Positions 31,294 through 40,965 of a DNA stretch of 64,000 nt are shown here, one piece after another; position 1 is the stretch's first letter; each line of letters starts with the position of its first letter. The stretch comes from Megasphaera sp. GTDB taxonomy: Bacteria > Bacillota > Negativicutes > Veillonellales > Megasphaeraceae. The notes under the pieces are model-generated. The model was given only the letters and a program-made list of their open reading frames with translations. It searched no databases and was not told where the DNA came from. The stretch lies in NCBI GenBank assembly GCA_022486585.1, contig JAKVKI010000008.1, positions 1 to 64,000 on the forward strand, read 5' to 3'. The position numbers were made by a program, and so were the translations under genes.

Positions 31294-32022
31294 TTATTCA
31301 GCTGCTTCTGTCTTTTCTTCAGCTGCTTCTTCGTTCTGTTCGCCCTGGTTGCCTTCGAGAACTGCATCAGCAATTTTGCCCGTCAGCAATTTGACAGCGC
31401 GGATAGCGTCATCATTGGCAGGAACCGGATAATCGATAACATCAGGATCGCAGTTCGTATCGACCGTTGCAATGATGGGGATATGGAGTTTACGAGCTTC
31501 AGCTACAGCGATTTCTTCTTTTTTCGGATCAATGATGAAGATAGCATCCGGCAGTTTTTTCATGTCTTTAATACCGCCAAGATTTTTCTGCAATTTTTCC
31601 ATTTCATGTTTAAGAAGGGTAACTTCCTTTTTCGGCAATACTTCGAAAGTACCGTCTTCCTGCTGTTTTTCCAATGCTTTCAAACGTTTTACTCGTTTGT
31701 CAATCGTCTGGAAGTTAGTCAGCATGCCGCCGAGCCAACGTTCGTTGACATAGAACATGTTGCAACGTTCAGCTTCATTTTTAATGGATTCCTGTGCTTG
31801 TTTTTTAGTGCCGACAAAAAGGACTTTGCCGCCATCAGCAGCGAGGTCGCGAACGAAGTTATATGCTTCGTCCATTTTCTTTACGGTTTTCTGAAGGTCA
31901 ATGATATAGATACCATTGCGTTCTGTGAAAATAAAACGAGCCATTTTAGGGTTCCAACGACGAGTCTGATGACCGAAATGAACGCCTGCTTCCAATAATT
32001 GTTTCATAGATACTACTGCCAT
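31294..32022 (-). CDS. rpsB: 30S ribosomal protein S2
   Basis: [56 protein letters not shown] before ATG at 32022. Confidence 0.97.
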   Translation of the reverse strand: MAVVSMKQLLEAGVHFGHQTRRWNPKMARFIFTERNGIYIIDLQKTVKKMDEAYNFVRDLAADGGKVLFVGTKKQAQESIKNEAERCNMFYVNERWLGGMLTNFQTIDKRVKRLKALEKQQEDGTFEVLPKKEVTLLKHEMEKLQKNLGGIKDMKKLPDAIFIIDPKKEEIAVAEARKLHIPIIATVDTNCDPDVIDYPVPANDDAIRAVKLLTGKIADAVLEGNQGEQNEEAAEEKTEAAE

Positions 32023-32130
32023 AATTGTGATTCCTCCTGTTTTTTCCTCCGCGCGTTCCACCCCGTCATACCAATACCATACTCGGAACAGATACGGGCC
32101 TTACCACGCGTGTGTATTTAGAACATTGGT

Positions 32131-32159
32131 ATTATACCATATGTTGACCTGCCTTACAA
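32131..32159 (-). promoter_or_regulatory. Sigma-70-type promoter for rpsB, followed by ~100-nt leader
   Basis: Minus strand TTGTAA-17 bp-TATAAT; downstream leader can pair GTTCC with GGAAC. Confidence 0.6.
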
Positions 32160-32190
32160 GGTATTTTCACCAGTATTATCGCTAAGAACA

Positions 32191-32223
32191 AAAAAAATTC
32201 CGTGAAGAGATTCTCCACGGAAT
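32191..32223 (-). terminator. Terminator after rpmA
   Basis: AATTCCGTG...CACGGAATT with T8 on the minus strand. Confidence 0.8.
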
Positions 32224-32237
32224 TCGATAAATCAGTC

Positions 32238-32528
32238 TTATGCTTCTGCTTCAACCGGATATACACTTACTTTACGGTTGAATTTGCCAACACGTTCGAA
32301 AGCAACTTTTCCAGCTGCCGTAGCAAACAACGTATCATCTTTGCCGATGCCTACGTTAGTGCCCGGATGGAAATGTGTGCCGCGCTGGCGAACGATGATG
32401 TTACCAGCTTTAACGACAAAGCCATCATGGCATTTTACGCCAAGGCGTTTGGATTCACTATCACGACCGTTACGTGTGGAACCAGTCCCCTTTTTATGGG
32501 CAAAAAGCTGTAAATTGAAATTAAACAT
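32238..32528 (-). CDS. rpmA: 50S ribosomal protein L27 (with N-terminal propeptide)
   Basis: [41 protein letters not shown] Prp cleavage motif; ORF track over-extends upstream. Confidence 0.95.
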   Translation of the reverse strand: MFNFNLQLFAHKKGTGSTRNGRDSESKRLGVKCHDGFVVKAGNIIVRQRGTHFHPGTNVGIGKDDTLFATAAGKVAFERVGKFNRKVSVYPVEAEA

Positions 32529-32547
32529 TACGTCCACCTCCTGACGT

Positions 32548-32856
32548 CTATGGATGGAGTATGACATATTGGCCATACTGTTGTACAATTTGTTCAAAAC
32601 CGAGAACCATTGTCTCCAAAATAACCTGCCCTTGCGGGCTGACCTGAGACAACCGGACTGATAAGAAACCATCTTCTACTTCATATGCCGTTTGACTGGG
32701 AACATATTTCATCAATCCCAGCAAGGCTGTCTGAGCTAGTGCAGATACGGCGGCGCAAACGATATCACTGCCTTCTTCACTATAGCCAGAATGGCCGCTA
32801 ATGCGGAATCCTGTGATTTGATGGTCTGTATCATGCATCAAGGTTATGGTAATCAT
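32548..32856 (-). CDS. prp: Ribosomal-processing cysteine protease Prp
   Basis: [27 protein letters not shown] (His/Cys catalytic motif); between rplU and rpmA. Confidence 0.93.
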   Translation of the reverse strand: MITITLMHDTDHQITGFRISGHSGYSEEGSDIVCAAVSALAQTALLGLMKYVPSQTAYEVEDGFLSVRLSQVSPQGQVILETMVLGFEQIVQQYGQYVILHP

Positions 32857-33167
32857 TAGCCTTCGATCTTTTCAATGCTGATCTTTGTGTAAGGCTGACG
32901 ATGACCTTGACGACGGCGATAGTTAGATTTAGCTTTGTATTTGAAAACAAGGATTTTCTTTTCTTTACCCTGTTCCAAAACTTTGCCTGTAACTTTAGCA
33001 CCTTCAACTAACGGAGAACCAACTTTTACATCTCCATCATTTACTACTGCCAAGACCTGGTCGAATACTACTTCGGAATCAACATCGTTAGTCAATTTTT
33101 CGACAAAAATCTTGTCGCCTTCTTGAACACGATACTGTTTTCCGCCTGTTTTAATAATAGCGTACAT
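32856..33167 (-). CDS. rplU: 50S ribosomal protein L21
   Basis: [39 protein letters not shown]. Confidence 0.96.
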   Translation of the reverse strand: MYAIIKTGGKQYRVQEGDKIFVEKLTNDVDSEVVFDQVLAVVNDGDVKVGSPLVEGAKVTGKVLEQGKEKKILVFKYKAKSNYRRRQGHRQPYTKISIEKIEG

Positions 33168-33189
33168 GAGTGACACCTCCTCATTAGTA

Positions 33190-33280
33190 TACTCGCTGGA
33201 TACGGCGCCTTACGGACTTGTGAGCCCCTCCACGCGGCTTATGTCGCTACGTATGCTACGACTTATTAACTATATCAAAT
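33190..33280 (-). promoter_or_regulatory. Candidate L21 leader RNA upstream of rplU
   Basis: GC-rich pairing-capable segment immediately 5' of rplU in the position expected for the Firmicute L21 leader; not confirmed against a covariance model. Confidence 0.4.
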
Positions 33281-33395
33281 TACAAGGCCCCTGTCAAGAT
33301 ATTTTCCTTACAAACCCCTAAGCTGCCCTTCAGAAGAAACGTTTCTATTTCATTCGACTTGCTTTTCATTTAACAAATCTTTTCACCAAAAGGGC

Positions 33396-33441
33396 TTGAC
33401 TTAGAGTATATTCCATCTAGTATAGTATAGATATATACTCT
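33396..33441 (+). promoter_or_regulatory. MerR-type promoter with 19-bp spacer and inverted repeat
   Basis: TTGACT-TAGAGTATATTCCATCTAG(19 bp)-TATAGT; AGAGTATAT/ATATACTCT arms at 33403-33411 and 33433-33441. Confidence 0.65.
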
Positions 33442-33455
33442 GGGAGGCGAATACG

Positions 33456-33833
33456 ATGAAAATCCATGAAGTAAGTACTACCTTCGATATATCTGCTGAT
33501 ACACTGCGATACTATGAACGCATCGGTCTCATTCACAATGTGCCCCGCAATCCGAGCGGCATCCGCGAGTATTCTTCTGAGAATTGCGCTACCATTGCCT
33601 TTATAAAATGCATGCGCGCTGCCAATGTTTCCATTGACGGCCTCAGCGAATATATCAAGCTCTATCAGGAAGGCCTTGAAACGATCCAAGACCGCAAAGC
33701 TATCCTTGTCCGCGAACGAAACCATCTGAAAGAACGTATGCAGGCTATGGAAGCTGCGTTAGAGAAGTTAAACAGTAAAATAGCATTGTATGATAATGGC
33801 GGCATGGGCTGCGTCCCTTGCAAGAAAAAATAA
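33456..33833 (+). CDS. MerR-family transcriptional regulator
   Basis: IHEVSTTFDISADTLRYYERIGLI...GIREYS; C-terminal CVPCKKK. Confidence 0.93.
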   Translation: MKIHEVSTTFDISADTLRYYERIGLIHNVPRNPSGIREYSSENCATIAFIKCMRAANVSIDGLSEYIKLYQEGLETIQDRKAILVRERNHLKERMQAMEAALEKLNSKIALYDNGGMGCVPCKKK

Positions 33834-33846
33834 ATGACATCCTAAA

Positions 33847-33900
33847 GAACAAAGGGCTGTTCACAGCAGGAATTATCCTGACATGAACAGCCCTTCTTTA
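33847..33900. terminator. Bidirectional terminator between merR and the RND pump gene
   Basis: AAAGGGCTGTTCA...TGAACAGCCCTT stem. Confidence 0.7.
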
Positions 33901-33922
33901 TGTACGAAAAGCTACATTGTTT

Positions 33923-36900
33923 TTATTGCATATCACTCAATCGGCCAATAGGCTGACGCTTCTTAGGAAGCGGTTTGTCACCGATCTTTTCGATGAGTAT
34001 GAACAACATCGGAATGATGAATATCCCAAAGATAGTCGCAACGGATGTACCGAAGACGACGGCAATACCCATAGTCGACCGAGAGGCTGCACCAGCCCCT
34101 GTAGCAAGTGCCAACGGCACAGACCCTGCAACGAAGGCCAGCGACGTCATGATGATAGGACGGAGACGGATCTTCGCAGCTTCAATGGCTGCTGATGCCG
34201 GATCCATTCCCCGCTCTTCCACACGCACCTTGGCGTATTCAATGATCAGGATGGCGTTCTTAGCCCCCAGTCCGATAACTGCGAGGATCCCAATTTGGAA
34301 ATAAATATTGTTCGTCTGATTCAGTAAGTACGTGAACAGTGTTGCCCCAAAGAGGCCTGTCGGTACAGAGAACAATACGGAGAACGGTACTTTCCAGCTT
34401 TCATACAACGCCGCCAGTACGAGGAATACGAAGAGGAGAGCCAAGCCAAATACCATGTAGGTCTTATTGCCCGCTTCGATTTCTTCACGGCTCATGCCAG
34501 CCCATTCATACGAATACCCTTCTTCAAGCGTATCTGCTGCTACTTCTTTCAGCGCATTGATAGCTTCACCAGAAGAATACCCTGTAGCCGGCGACCCCAT
34601 GATCTTAATAGCCGGATAGTCATTGAATCGGTTAATGATAGGGGCAGTCCCCTGCATCTTCGGTGTAACGAAGTTCGCTACAGATACGAGATCATTATTA
34701 GAATTACGTACATAGATGTGATTATTAGCATCTATAGACTGACGATATTCTGGAGATGCCTGAAGAATTACTTTGAAGTTACGACCGAAAATAGTAAAAT
34801 CATTGACCTGGTAAGAACCATAGAAGGATTGGAGTGTCGAATATAACGTACTCAACGTCACCCCTTCATGGGAAACTTTATCACGATCGATGTCGAACTG
34901 ATATGCCGGCGTATCGTTAGAGAACGCCGTGTATATCGAGCCTATTTCCGGACGTTTTCTTGCTGTTGCTATCAATTTATTAGCAGTTGCAGATAATTCA
35001 GCTGTCGTATGGGAACCACGGTTTTCTAATTCCAGCGTGAACCCGGACGACACCCCCATGCCGTCAATAGGCGGCGGGTTGATAGCTACGACAGACGCCT
35101 GTGGAATCTGATTGCCATAGCCCATGATCTTACCAACTAATGTATCAACAGACAGATCCTTGGTCGTACGTTTGCTCCAATCATCCATGGATACGAAGGC
35201 TACAGCCCCATTCGGTTTAGCCCCGCCAGCCAGCATACTATAGCCAACAACGTCCATAGCGTACTTAACGCCAGGCTGTGAACTGATCCAGGAGCTTAAC
35301 TGCGATGTGACCTTCTTCGTTTCTGTCTGCGAAGTCCCTTCTGGCAAGGTTACGTTAACCATGAGGAACCCATTATCTTCTGAAGGTACAAACCCCGTTG
35401 GAATTGATGTGAACAATCCTGCCGTAAGGATACTGATCGTAACCAGAAAGGCAACACACCATTTCAAATGAAGTTGCAAATGCGCTAGTTTTATACCATA
35501 CCAGGCAATGATACGATCAAAGATCGTATTAAATTGTTGGAAGAATTTGTAAATGCCCTTTGGATTTTCTGTCGGTTTGTGTACATTCAAAATGCTGGCA
35601 CACATGGCCGGCGTCAAGGTCAAGGCAATAAATGCCGAAATCAATACCGAAATAGCAATGGTAAAGGCAAACTGACGATACAGGATCCCGCTCATTCCTG
35701 ATAAGAAACCAACTGGGATAAATACAGACGCCAATACGCAGGCAACGCCGATAACCGGGTTTTGTACGTTCTGCATAGCGATGATCGTCGCCTCTTTCGG
35801 CGGCTTATTATGATATTTTATTTCGTATTCAACAGCTTCAATAACAACGATGGCATCATCGACCAGAAGGCCAATGGCCAGTACCATAGCGAACAACGTC
35901 AACGTGTTAATAGAGAAGTCGAGTACTTTAAAGGAAGCAAACGTTCCCAGCAGCGATACTGGAACAGCAATCAACGGAATGAGTGTCGACCGGCCGCTCT
36001 GAAGGAACAAGTATACAATGGCTGCAACGAGGATCAAGGCTTCAATAAAGGTCTTGATTACTTCTTCAATGGATGCCGTTACAAATTTTGTACTATCGTA
36101 TACTACATTATATTTCATATCTGACGGGAAGCTTTGTTCCGCCTTTGCCAGTACCTTATTGACACCGCTAACGGTCTGCATCGCATTGGCATCAGCTGTA
36201 AGGCTGACCATAAAGGACGCACTGGGTGCATCTTTATAGTAACCATTTACGCTATAGCTCTTCGATCCTAATTCTACCTTCGCAATATCGCCGACACGGA
36301 TCATCGATCCATCCGTATTCGTACGGATGATGACATTTTTAAACTGTTCTACCGTCTGCAAACGACCATCTGTACGGAGCGAATATTGATATTCCTGATC
36401 GTTCAAAGATGGCTGTGCCCCAATATCACCAAGGGCTGCCTGTTTGTTCTGTTCACTAATAGCCGAAATGACATCTGACGGTGTTACTTTCAGAATATTC
36501 ATCTTCATCGGGTTCATCCAAATACGCATAGCGTAGTCGGACCCGAATTCTTGAACGTTACCGACACCAGAAACGGATTTCAATTCGTCCATGAAGTACT
36601 GCGTAGCATAGTTTTTCATGAACGTCGCATCATACGAACCATTCGGCGAATAGAGGAAAAATACCATTGCCGTAGAGGACGTAGATTTCTGTACAGTAAC
36701 ACCTGTGGACGTAACTTCTGACGGCAGCGTGCCTTGAACCTGGCTGACACGGTTCTGTGTATTGACCGTATCCATATCATCATTCGTTCCTGATTCGAAC
36801 TGCGCTGTCATGGAATAACGGCCATCGTCACTACTGCTTGATTCCATACTAACCAGCTTATCGACGCCGATCATCTGACGTTCAATGACACTGGCTACGG

Positions 36901-37081
36901 TCGTGCCGATAACTTCGGCGTTAGCGCCTGTATAGGTAGCAGATACACTGATCTGCGGCGGCGTAACGCTCGGATATTTTGCTATAGGCAATGTCACCAT
37001 AGCCAACAGCCCAAAAATACATATGATCAGGGAGATGACAATAGCGAAAATCGGCCTTTCAATAAAGAATTTTGATATCAC
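33923..37081 (-). CDS. RND-family (HAE1) multidrug efflux transporter, AcrB-like
   Basis: MISKFFIERPIFAIVISLIICIFGLLAMVTLPIAKYPSVTPP; FAMVLAIGLLVDDAIVVIEAVE. Confidence 0.96.
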   Translation of the reverse strand: MISKFFIERPIFAIVISLIICIFGLLAMVTLPIAKYPSVTPPQISVSATYTGANAEVIGTTVASVIERQMIGVDKLVSMESSSSDDGRYSMTAQFESGTNDDMDTVNTQNRVSQVQGTLPSEVTSTGVTVQKSTSSTAMVFFLYSPNGSYDATFMKNYATQYFMDELKSVSGVGNVQEFGSDYAMRIWMNPMKMNILKVTPSDVISAISEQNKQAALGDIGAQPSLNDQEYQYSLRTDGRLQTVEQFKNVIIRTNTDGSMIRVGDIAKVELGSKSYSVNGYYKDAPSASFMVSLTADANAMQTVSGVNKVLAKAEQSFPSDMKYNVVYDSTKFVTASIEEVIKTFIEALILVAAIVYLFLQSGRSTLIPLIAVPVSLLGTFASFKVLDFSINTLTLFAMVLAIGLLVDDAIVVIEAVEYEIKYHNKPPKEATIIAMQNVQNPVIGVACVLASVFIPVGFLSGMSGILYRQFAFTIAISVLISAFIALTLTPAMCASILNVHKPTENPKGIYKFFQQFNTIFDRIIAWYGIKLAHLQLHLKWCVAFLVTISILTAGLFTSIPTGFVPSEDNGFLMVNVTLPEGTSQTETKKVTSQLSSWISSQPGVKYAMDVVGYSMLAGGAKPNGAVAFVSMDDWSKRTTKDLSVDTLVGKIMGYGNQIPQASVVAINPPPIDGMGVSSGFTLELENRGSHTTAELSATANKLIATARKRPEIGSIYTAFSNDTPAYQFDIDRDKVSHEGVTLSTLYSTLQSFYGSYQVNDFTIFGRNFKVILQASPEYRQSIDANNHIYVRNSNNDLVSVANFVTPKMQGTAPIINRFNDYPAIKIMGSPATGYSSGEAINALKEVAADTLEEGYSYEWAGMSREEIEAGNKTYMVFGLALLFVFLVLAALYESWKVPFSVLFSVPTGLFGATLFTYLLNQTNNIYFQIGILAVIGLGAKNAILIIEYAKVRVEERGMDPASAAIEAAKIRLRPIIMTSLAFVAGSVPLALATGAGAASRSTMGIAVVFGTSVATIFGIFIIPMLFILIEKIGDKPLPKKRQPIGRLSDMQ

Positions 37082-37096
37082 TGTCTCGCCCTCCTA

Positions 37097-38251
37097 CTAA
37101 GAATTACTGGTTGCATCATTGCTCGCTTCAATATCGCTCTTACTCAGCAAATGCTGATCCAGTGTAGCACCATTGGCCTTTTGATAGCCATCGACAATGA
37201 TCAGGTCGCCGGCATTAAGGCCATCTTTGATGAGCCAGAATTTACCGATTTTCTGTCCGACTGTCACTTCTTTATTCTGCGCCGCACCGGTTTCATCAAT
37301 AACAGAAACAAAGTATTTCCCTAAGGTCTGCTGTACAGCACGCTGCGGTACGAGAATGGCATTCTGCTGGATCTGTGTATCAGAAACAACAGTCGCGTAT
37401 AACCCTGGTATGAGCATGTTTTCCGGGTTATCAAAGACCGCTTTCACGATAATAGATCCGGAATTTCCATCCATACCATGATTGACCTGCGTCACATGAC
37501 CCGTATAGGCATACATCGTACCATCGCTAAGGCGGAGCTGCAACTGATCGCCCCAACTGCCGGCACTGTTCGTGTCTTTTTTCGCCATCTGCAAATACTC
37601 TGATTCACTGACACTGAATTCGACGAATACAGGATTCGTCGTAGAAATAGTTACTAACGCTGTCGACCCTGCCGTAGCATACGTACCGATAGGTACATCA
37701 TCGACATTGAGTTTGCCACTGAACGGCGCATAGACAATCGTATCATCGACATTATCCTGTGCTGCCTGGACCTGTGCTGCATTGGCTTCTAACACAGCCT
37801 GTTGCTGATCCGTTGCTGCTTCCTGATCGGTCACGGTCTGCTGAGAAATAGCATCTTGATCGGCCAGCATTTGATATCGCCGTAAATTCAATTGTTGATT
37901 AGCTAAATTAGCAGCTGCCTGGGCCTGATTGGCTCTGGCTGACTGCAGGGATGCATCGTACTGCCGGCTGTCCAAGCGGAACAATGGCTGCCCTGCCGTT
38001 ACTTCCTGGCCGCCTTGGACGTATTTTTCTACAACACGGCCTGAGATCTTCGGCCGTACCGGTACTTTATCTGTTGCCGTAACGGTACCACTATATTCAG
38101 CCGTTACCGGTGCGTCTTCAGCCGTAACTTTATACGTATTGACGGACACTGCCGCTTTCTGCCCGCCCTTTTGGGAACCGCAGCCAGCTAATAGTGCTGC
38201 AATGGCCACGATCGTGACCCCCCATGTTATCAATCTATGTTTCTGTACCAT
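37097..38251 (-). CDS. Efflux RND periplasmic adaptor (AcrA-like lipoprotein)
   Basis: LLAGCGSQ lipobox; VRPKISGRVVEKYVQGGQEVTAGQPLFRLD. Confidence 0.95.
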   Translation of the reverse strand: MVQKHRLITWGVTIVAIAALLAGCGSQKGGQKAAVSVNTYKVTAEDAPVTAEYSGTVTATDKVPVRPKISGRVVEKYVQGGQEVTAGQPLFRLDSRQYDASLQSARANQAQAAANLANQQLNLRRYQMLADQDAISQQTVTDQEAATDQQQAVLEANAAQVQAAQDNVDDTIVYAPFSGKLNVDDVPIGTYATAGSTALVTISTTNPVFVEFSVSESEYLQMAKKDTNSAGSWGDQLQLRLSDGTMYAYTGHVTQVNHGMDGNSGSIIVKAVFDNPENMLIPGLYATVVSDTQIQQNAILVPQRAVQQTLGKYFVSVIDETGAAQNKEVTVGQKIGKFWLIKDGLNAGDLIIVDGYQKANGATLDQHLLSKSDIEASNDATSNS

Positions 38252-38837
38252 TCGTAATTTGCCTCCTGTCTTTTATTCCATATAAAATGATCGTCAAACA
38301 TTTCTTCATATACGCAGGAAAAGAATAGTCCCGGTCTACATCATTGATGTATTCCAATACATCTTCAGCTGCACTGCGAAGCATGTGCATCAGCAGTGGT
38401 TTGTCGAAATCTATGAATCCGTTGCTAGCCTTGAGTTCGTCAAGGATTTCATCCATAACGGCCCAATCTCGTTCATGATATGCCAGCAGATGTTCCCCTA
38501 CTTCGGGCATTTTCAAGAAAACATCGCTCATCTGCCGGACAGAACAGACTTCGATTACCTTTTCATATTTCGACCGAACTGTAAAAAAGCCCATAATTTT
38601 TTCTTCTGCTGTCAGTGACGTATCGTTCAACATGGCCAGATGTTTTTGATAGACATCCGTCATTGCAGATAAGATCGCTTCTTCTACGATTTTCTGCTTC
38701 GATGTGAAATGTTGGTATAACGTCCGTTTGCTGATCCGCAGTCGCCGGGCCAAATCATCCATATGGAAATCAGCTCCGTAGAGGTTCAATTCTATCAGTG
38801 CCTCTGTCAGGATTTGTTCCCTCATGTCCTTTGCCAT
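38235..38837 (-). CDS. TetR/AcrR-family transcriptional regulator
   Basis: ILTEALIELNLYGADFHMDDLARRLRISKRTLYQHFTSKQKIVEEAI HTH. Confidence 0.93.
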   Translation of the reverse strand: MAKDMREQILTEALIELNLYGADFHMDDLARRLRISKRTLYQHFTSKQKIVEEAILSAMTDVYQKHLAMLNDTSLTAEEKIMGFFTVRSKYEKVIEVCSVRQMSDVFLKMPEVGEHLLAYHERDWAVMDEILDELKASNGFIDFDKPLLMHMLRSAAEDVLEYINDVDRDYSFPAYMKKCLTIILYGIKDRRQITNGTET

Positions 38838-38905
38838 GTCAACACATCCTATTGCTTAAATTTGAGTAATAGTAAACTAAAACGGAAAACCCAGTACCAA
38901 CATAT

Positions 38906-38934
38906 AGTGTAATATACACCCCTGTATAAGTCAA
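38906..38934 (-). promoter_or_regulatory. Promoter of tetR-acrAB-like operon with operator-like palindrome
   Basis: Minus strand TTGACT-TATACAGGGGTGTATAT(17 bp)-TACACT; spacer holds TATACA-GGGG-TGTATA. Confidence 0.6.
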
Positions 38935-38996
38935 TATAAAACAAAAAAATATATGGATCCTATGTGCGTTTACAATACGTATACCCAAATCTGCCA

Positions 38997-39521
38997 CTAG
39001 TTTTTGCCAGCCATGATTTGCTGCAATTTCTGAAGTGGCAAAATTTTATACACTAATGCACCCAGACCGGCACCGATCATCGTATTCGGCAAGAAAGCAA
39101 TAACAAAGAAATATAAAGCTACTACTTGAGAATCAAGGACGAAGGCAGCTACGGGATAGGCAATAAGACCGCCTAAGATACCGGTACCGAACACTTCTCC
39201 AGCTACAGCACCCCAAATGGATCCGGTTTTCTTGTAGACAAGGCCTGACAGGCAGGCTCCAATAAGGCTGCCCGGATAGGCCAGTATCGTACCTGCTCCC
39301 ATAGCGATACGGATAGATGAAATGCAGAATGCTCCGGCAACAGAATATTGCCAGCCTACAAGGACCGATAATAATACATTGATCATGTGCTGCAACGGGA
39401 ATACCCGCGCACCGCCGAACGGAAAAGATACAAACGGAGCTAATAAGACACCAATAGCAATAAAGATAGCCGTAACGGTCATCTTTTTTAAATTTTCAGA
39501 ATCATGTTGCATAGTAGTCAA
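38997..39521 (-). CDS. thiW: ThiW-type ECF transporter S component (thiazole/thiamine precursor uptake)
   Basis: TAIFIAIGVLLAPFVSFPFGGARVFPLQHMINVLLSVLVG...YPGSLIGACLSGLVYKKTG; multi-TM. Confidence 0.88.
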   Translation of the reverse strand: MTTMQHDSENLKKMTVTAIFIAIGVLLAPFVSFPFGGARVFPLQHMINVLLSVLVGWQYSVAGAFCISSIRIAMGAGTILAYPGSLIGACLSGLVYKKTGSIWGAVAGEVFGTGILGGLIAYPVAAFVLDSQVVALYFFVIAFLPNTMIGAGLGALVYKILPLQKLQQIMAGKN

Positions 39522-39534
39522 AACATCACCTTTC

Positions 39535-39999
39535 TTATATATGAATCTTCATAATAGCTTTACGAATAGGGCGTGCTACACCATCAGGTGCGCAAAGGCA
39601 GCGATGGCCGTCAGCCGGTGTGAAAATAGCAAAGGTACCTGGCTTCATGATAATAGCTGTATCGTTTTCTTGTGCTGGATCATAGAACCAGGCATCAGTA
39701 CCGGCATGAGAATCATCTACGACAGGACCAGCATAACATAACGGCTGCCAGCCAATGATTTCATCCCCGTCAATGACATACTGGATATCGATATACTGAC
39801 GATGAGCTTCCATGAGCCGTTCCTTCGCCGGGCCGGTCTCGGTTTCATCAATATTCATATAATGGAGGCCTTCCAGTTCATGCCGCCCTCGTTGCAGCGA
39901 GGCCATATCGAGTGATGCCAGCATCGCTATCCATGGCTGCAAAGCCGCAGGGATATAGTCTTTATCGTCTTGCCATTGTTTTAGATTACCTGCATACAT
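39535..39999 (-). CDS. YhcH/YjgK/YiaL-family protein
   Basis: Bicupin-type small protein: EAHRQYIDIQYVIDGDEIIGW...FAIFTPADGHRCLCAPDG. Confidence 0.88.
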   Translation of the reverse strand: MYAGNLKQWQDDKDYIPAALQPWIAMLASLDMASLQRGRHELEGLHYMNIDETETGPAKERLMEAHRQYIDIQYVIDGDEIIGWQPLCYAGPVVDDSHAGTDAWFYDPAQENDTAIIMKPGTFAIFTPADGHRCLCAPDGVARPIRKAIMKIHI

Positions 40000-40014
40000 T
40001 GGTCGTCCCTCCTG

Positions 40015-40965
40015 TTATTCGACTGCTTCTTCCTGTTCCCGTTGTTCCACATTCCGGTCAAACAATGCATCGGCAAATTTTGCTGCATCGAAAAGCTGCA
40101 AGTCCTCAACGCCTTCGCCGACACCGACCCAGCGAACGGGCACGCCCAATTCACGTTTGACTGACAAAATGACACCACCTTTAGCAGTACCATCCAATTT
40201 AGTCAATACAACGCCTGTAAGCGGCACGACTTCGCCAAAAAGTTTAGCCTGACTGACTGCGTTCTGTCCTGTCGTCGCATCCAGCACGAGAAGCGTTTCC
40301 TGCGGTGCCCCTTCAATATTACGACCAGCAATACGCGCCATTTTTTTCAGTTCGTCCATAAGATTAGATTTTGTTTGGAGACGGCCTGCCGTATCGACCA
40401 AAAGAATATCGATACCCTTCGCTTTAGCCGAAGCCGTGGCATCGAAGACGACTGCCGCAGCGTCAGCTCCTTCTTGATGCTTGACGATGGGCACACCGGT
40501 CCGGTCAGCCCAGATCGTAAGCTGTTCTGATGCAGCTGCCCGGAATGTATCCCCTGCTGCCAGCATGACCGTTTTTCCTTGATCTTTATAATACTTAGCC
40601 ATCTTACCGATGGTCGTCGTCTTGCCAACGCCATTGACACCGACAATAAAGATGACCTCTGTCCCTTCTACTTCAGGAATAGGATCATTATTTTCTTCCA
40701 ATAATGCAACGATACATTTTTCTAAATAAGGCACGACATCGTTACCGTCTTTGATTTCTTTCGATTTGACGCCTTCACGTATTTTACTGAGAAGATAGTC
40801 TGTCGTTTCGACACCCATATCCCCAGTAAGCATGACAGCCTCCAGATCTTCGTACATTTCTTCATCGATTTTAGCATAGCCGCGAACAACGGTTTCTATG
40901 TTCTTAAATACTGATTCTTTCGTCTTTTTCAGACCATCGCGTAATCTTGAAAATAATCCCATCAT
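40015..40965 (-). CDS. ftsY: Signal recognition particle receptor FtsY
   Basis: VGVNGVGKTTTIGKMAKYY, DTFRAAASEQL, DTAGRLQTK, TKLDGTAKGG. Confidence 0.97.
   Translation of the reverse strand: MMGLFSRLRDGLKKTKESVFKNIETVVRGYAKIDEEMYEDLEAVMLTGDMGVETTDYLLSKIREGVKSKEIKDGNDVVPYLEKCIVALLEENNDPIPEVEGTEVIFIVGVNGVGKTTTIGKMAKYYKDQGKTVMLAAGDTFRAAASEQLTIWADRTGVPIVKHQEGADAAAVVFDATASAKAKGIDILLVDTAGRLQTKSNLMDELKKMARIAGRNIEGAPQETLLVLDATTGQNAVSQAKLFGEVVPLTGVVLTKLDGTAKGGVILSVKRELGVPVRWVGVGEGVEDLQLFDAAKFADALFDRNVEQREQEEAVE

Noticed and set aside
32041-32128. T-box-like GGGTGGAACGCGCGG upstream of rpsB
   Set aside because: Lacks the full T-box antiterminator consensus, a long stem I and a terminator; more consistent with a ribosomal-protein leader.
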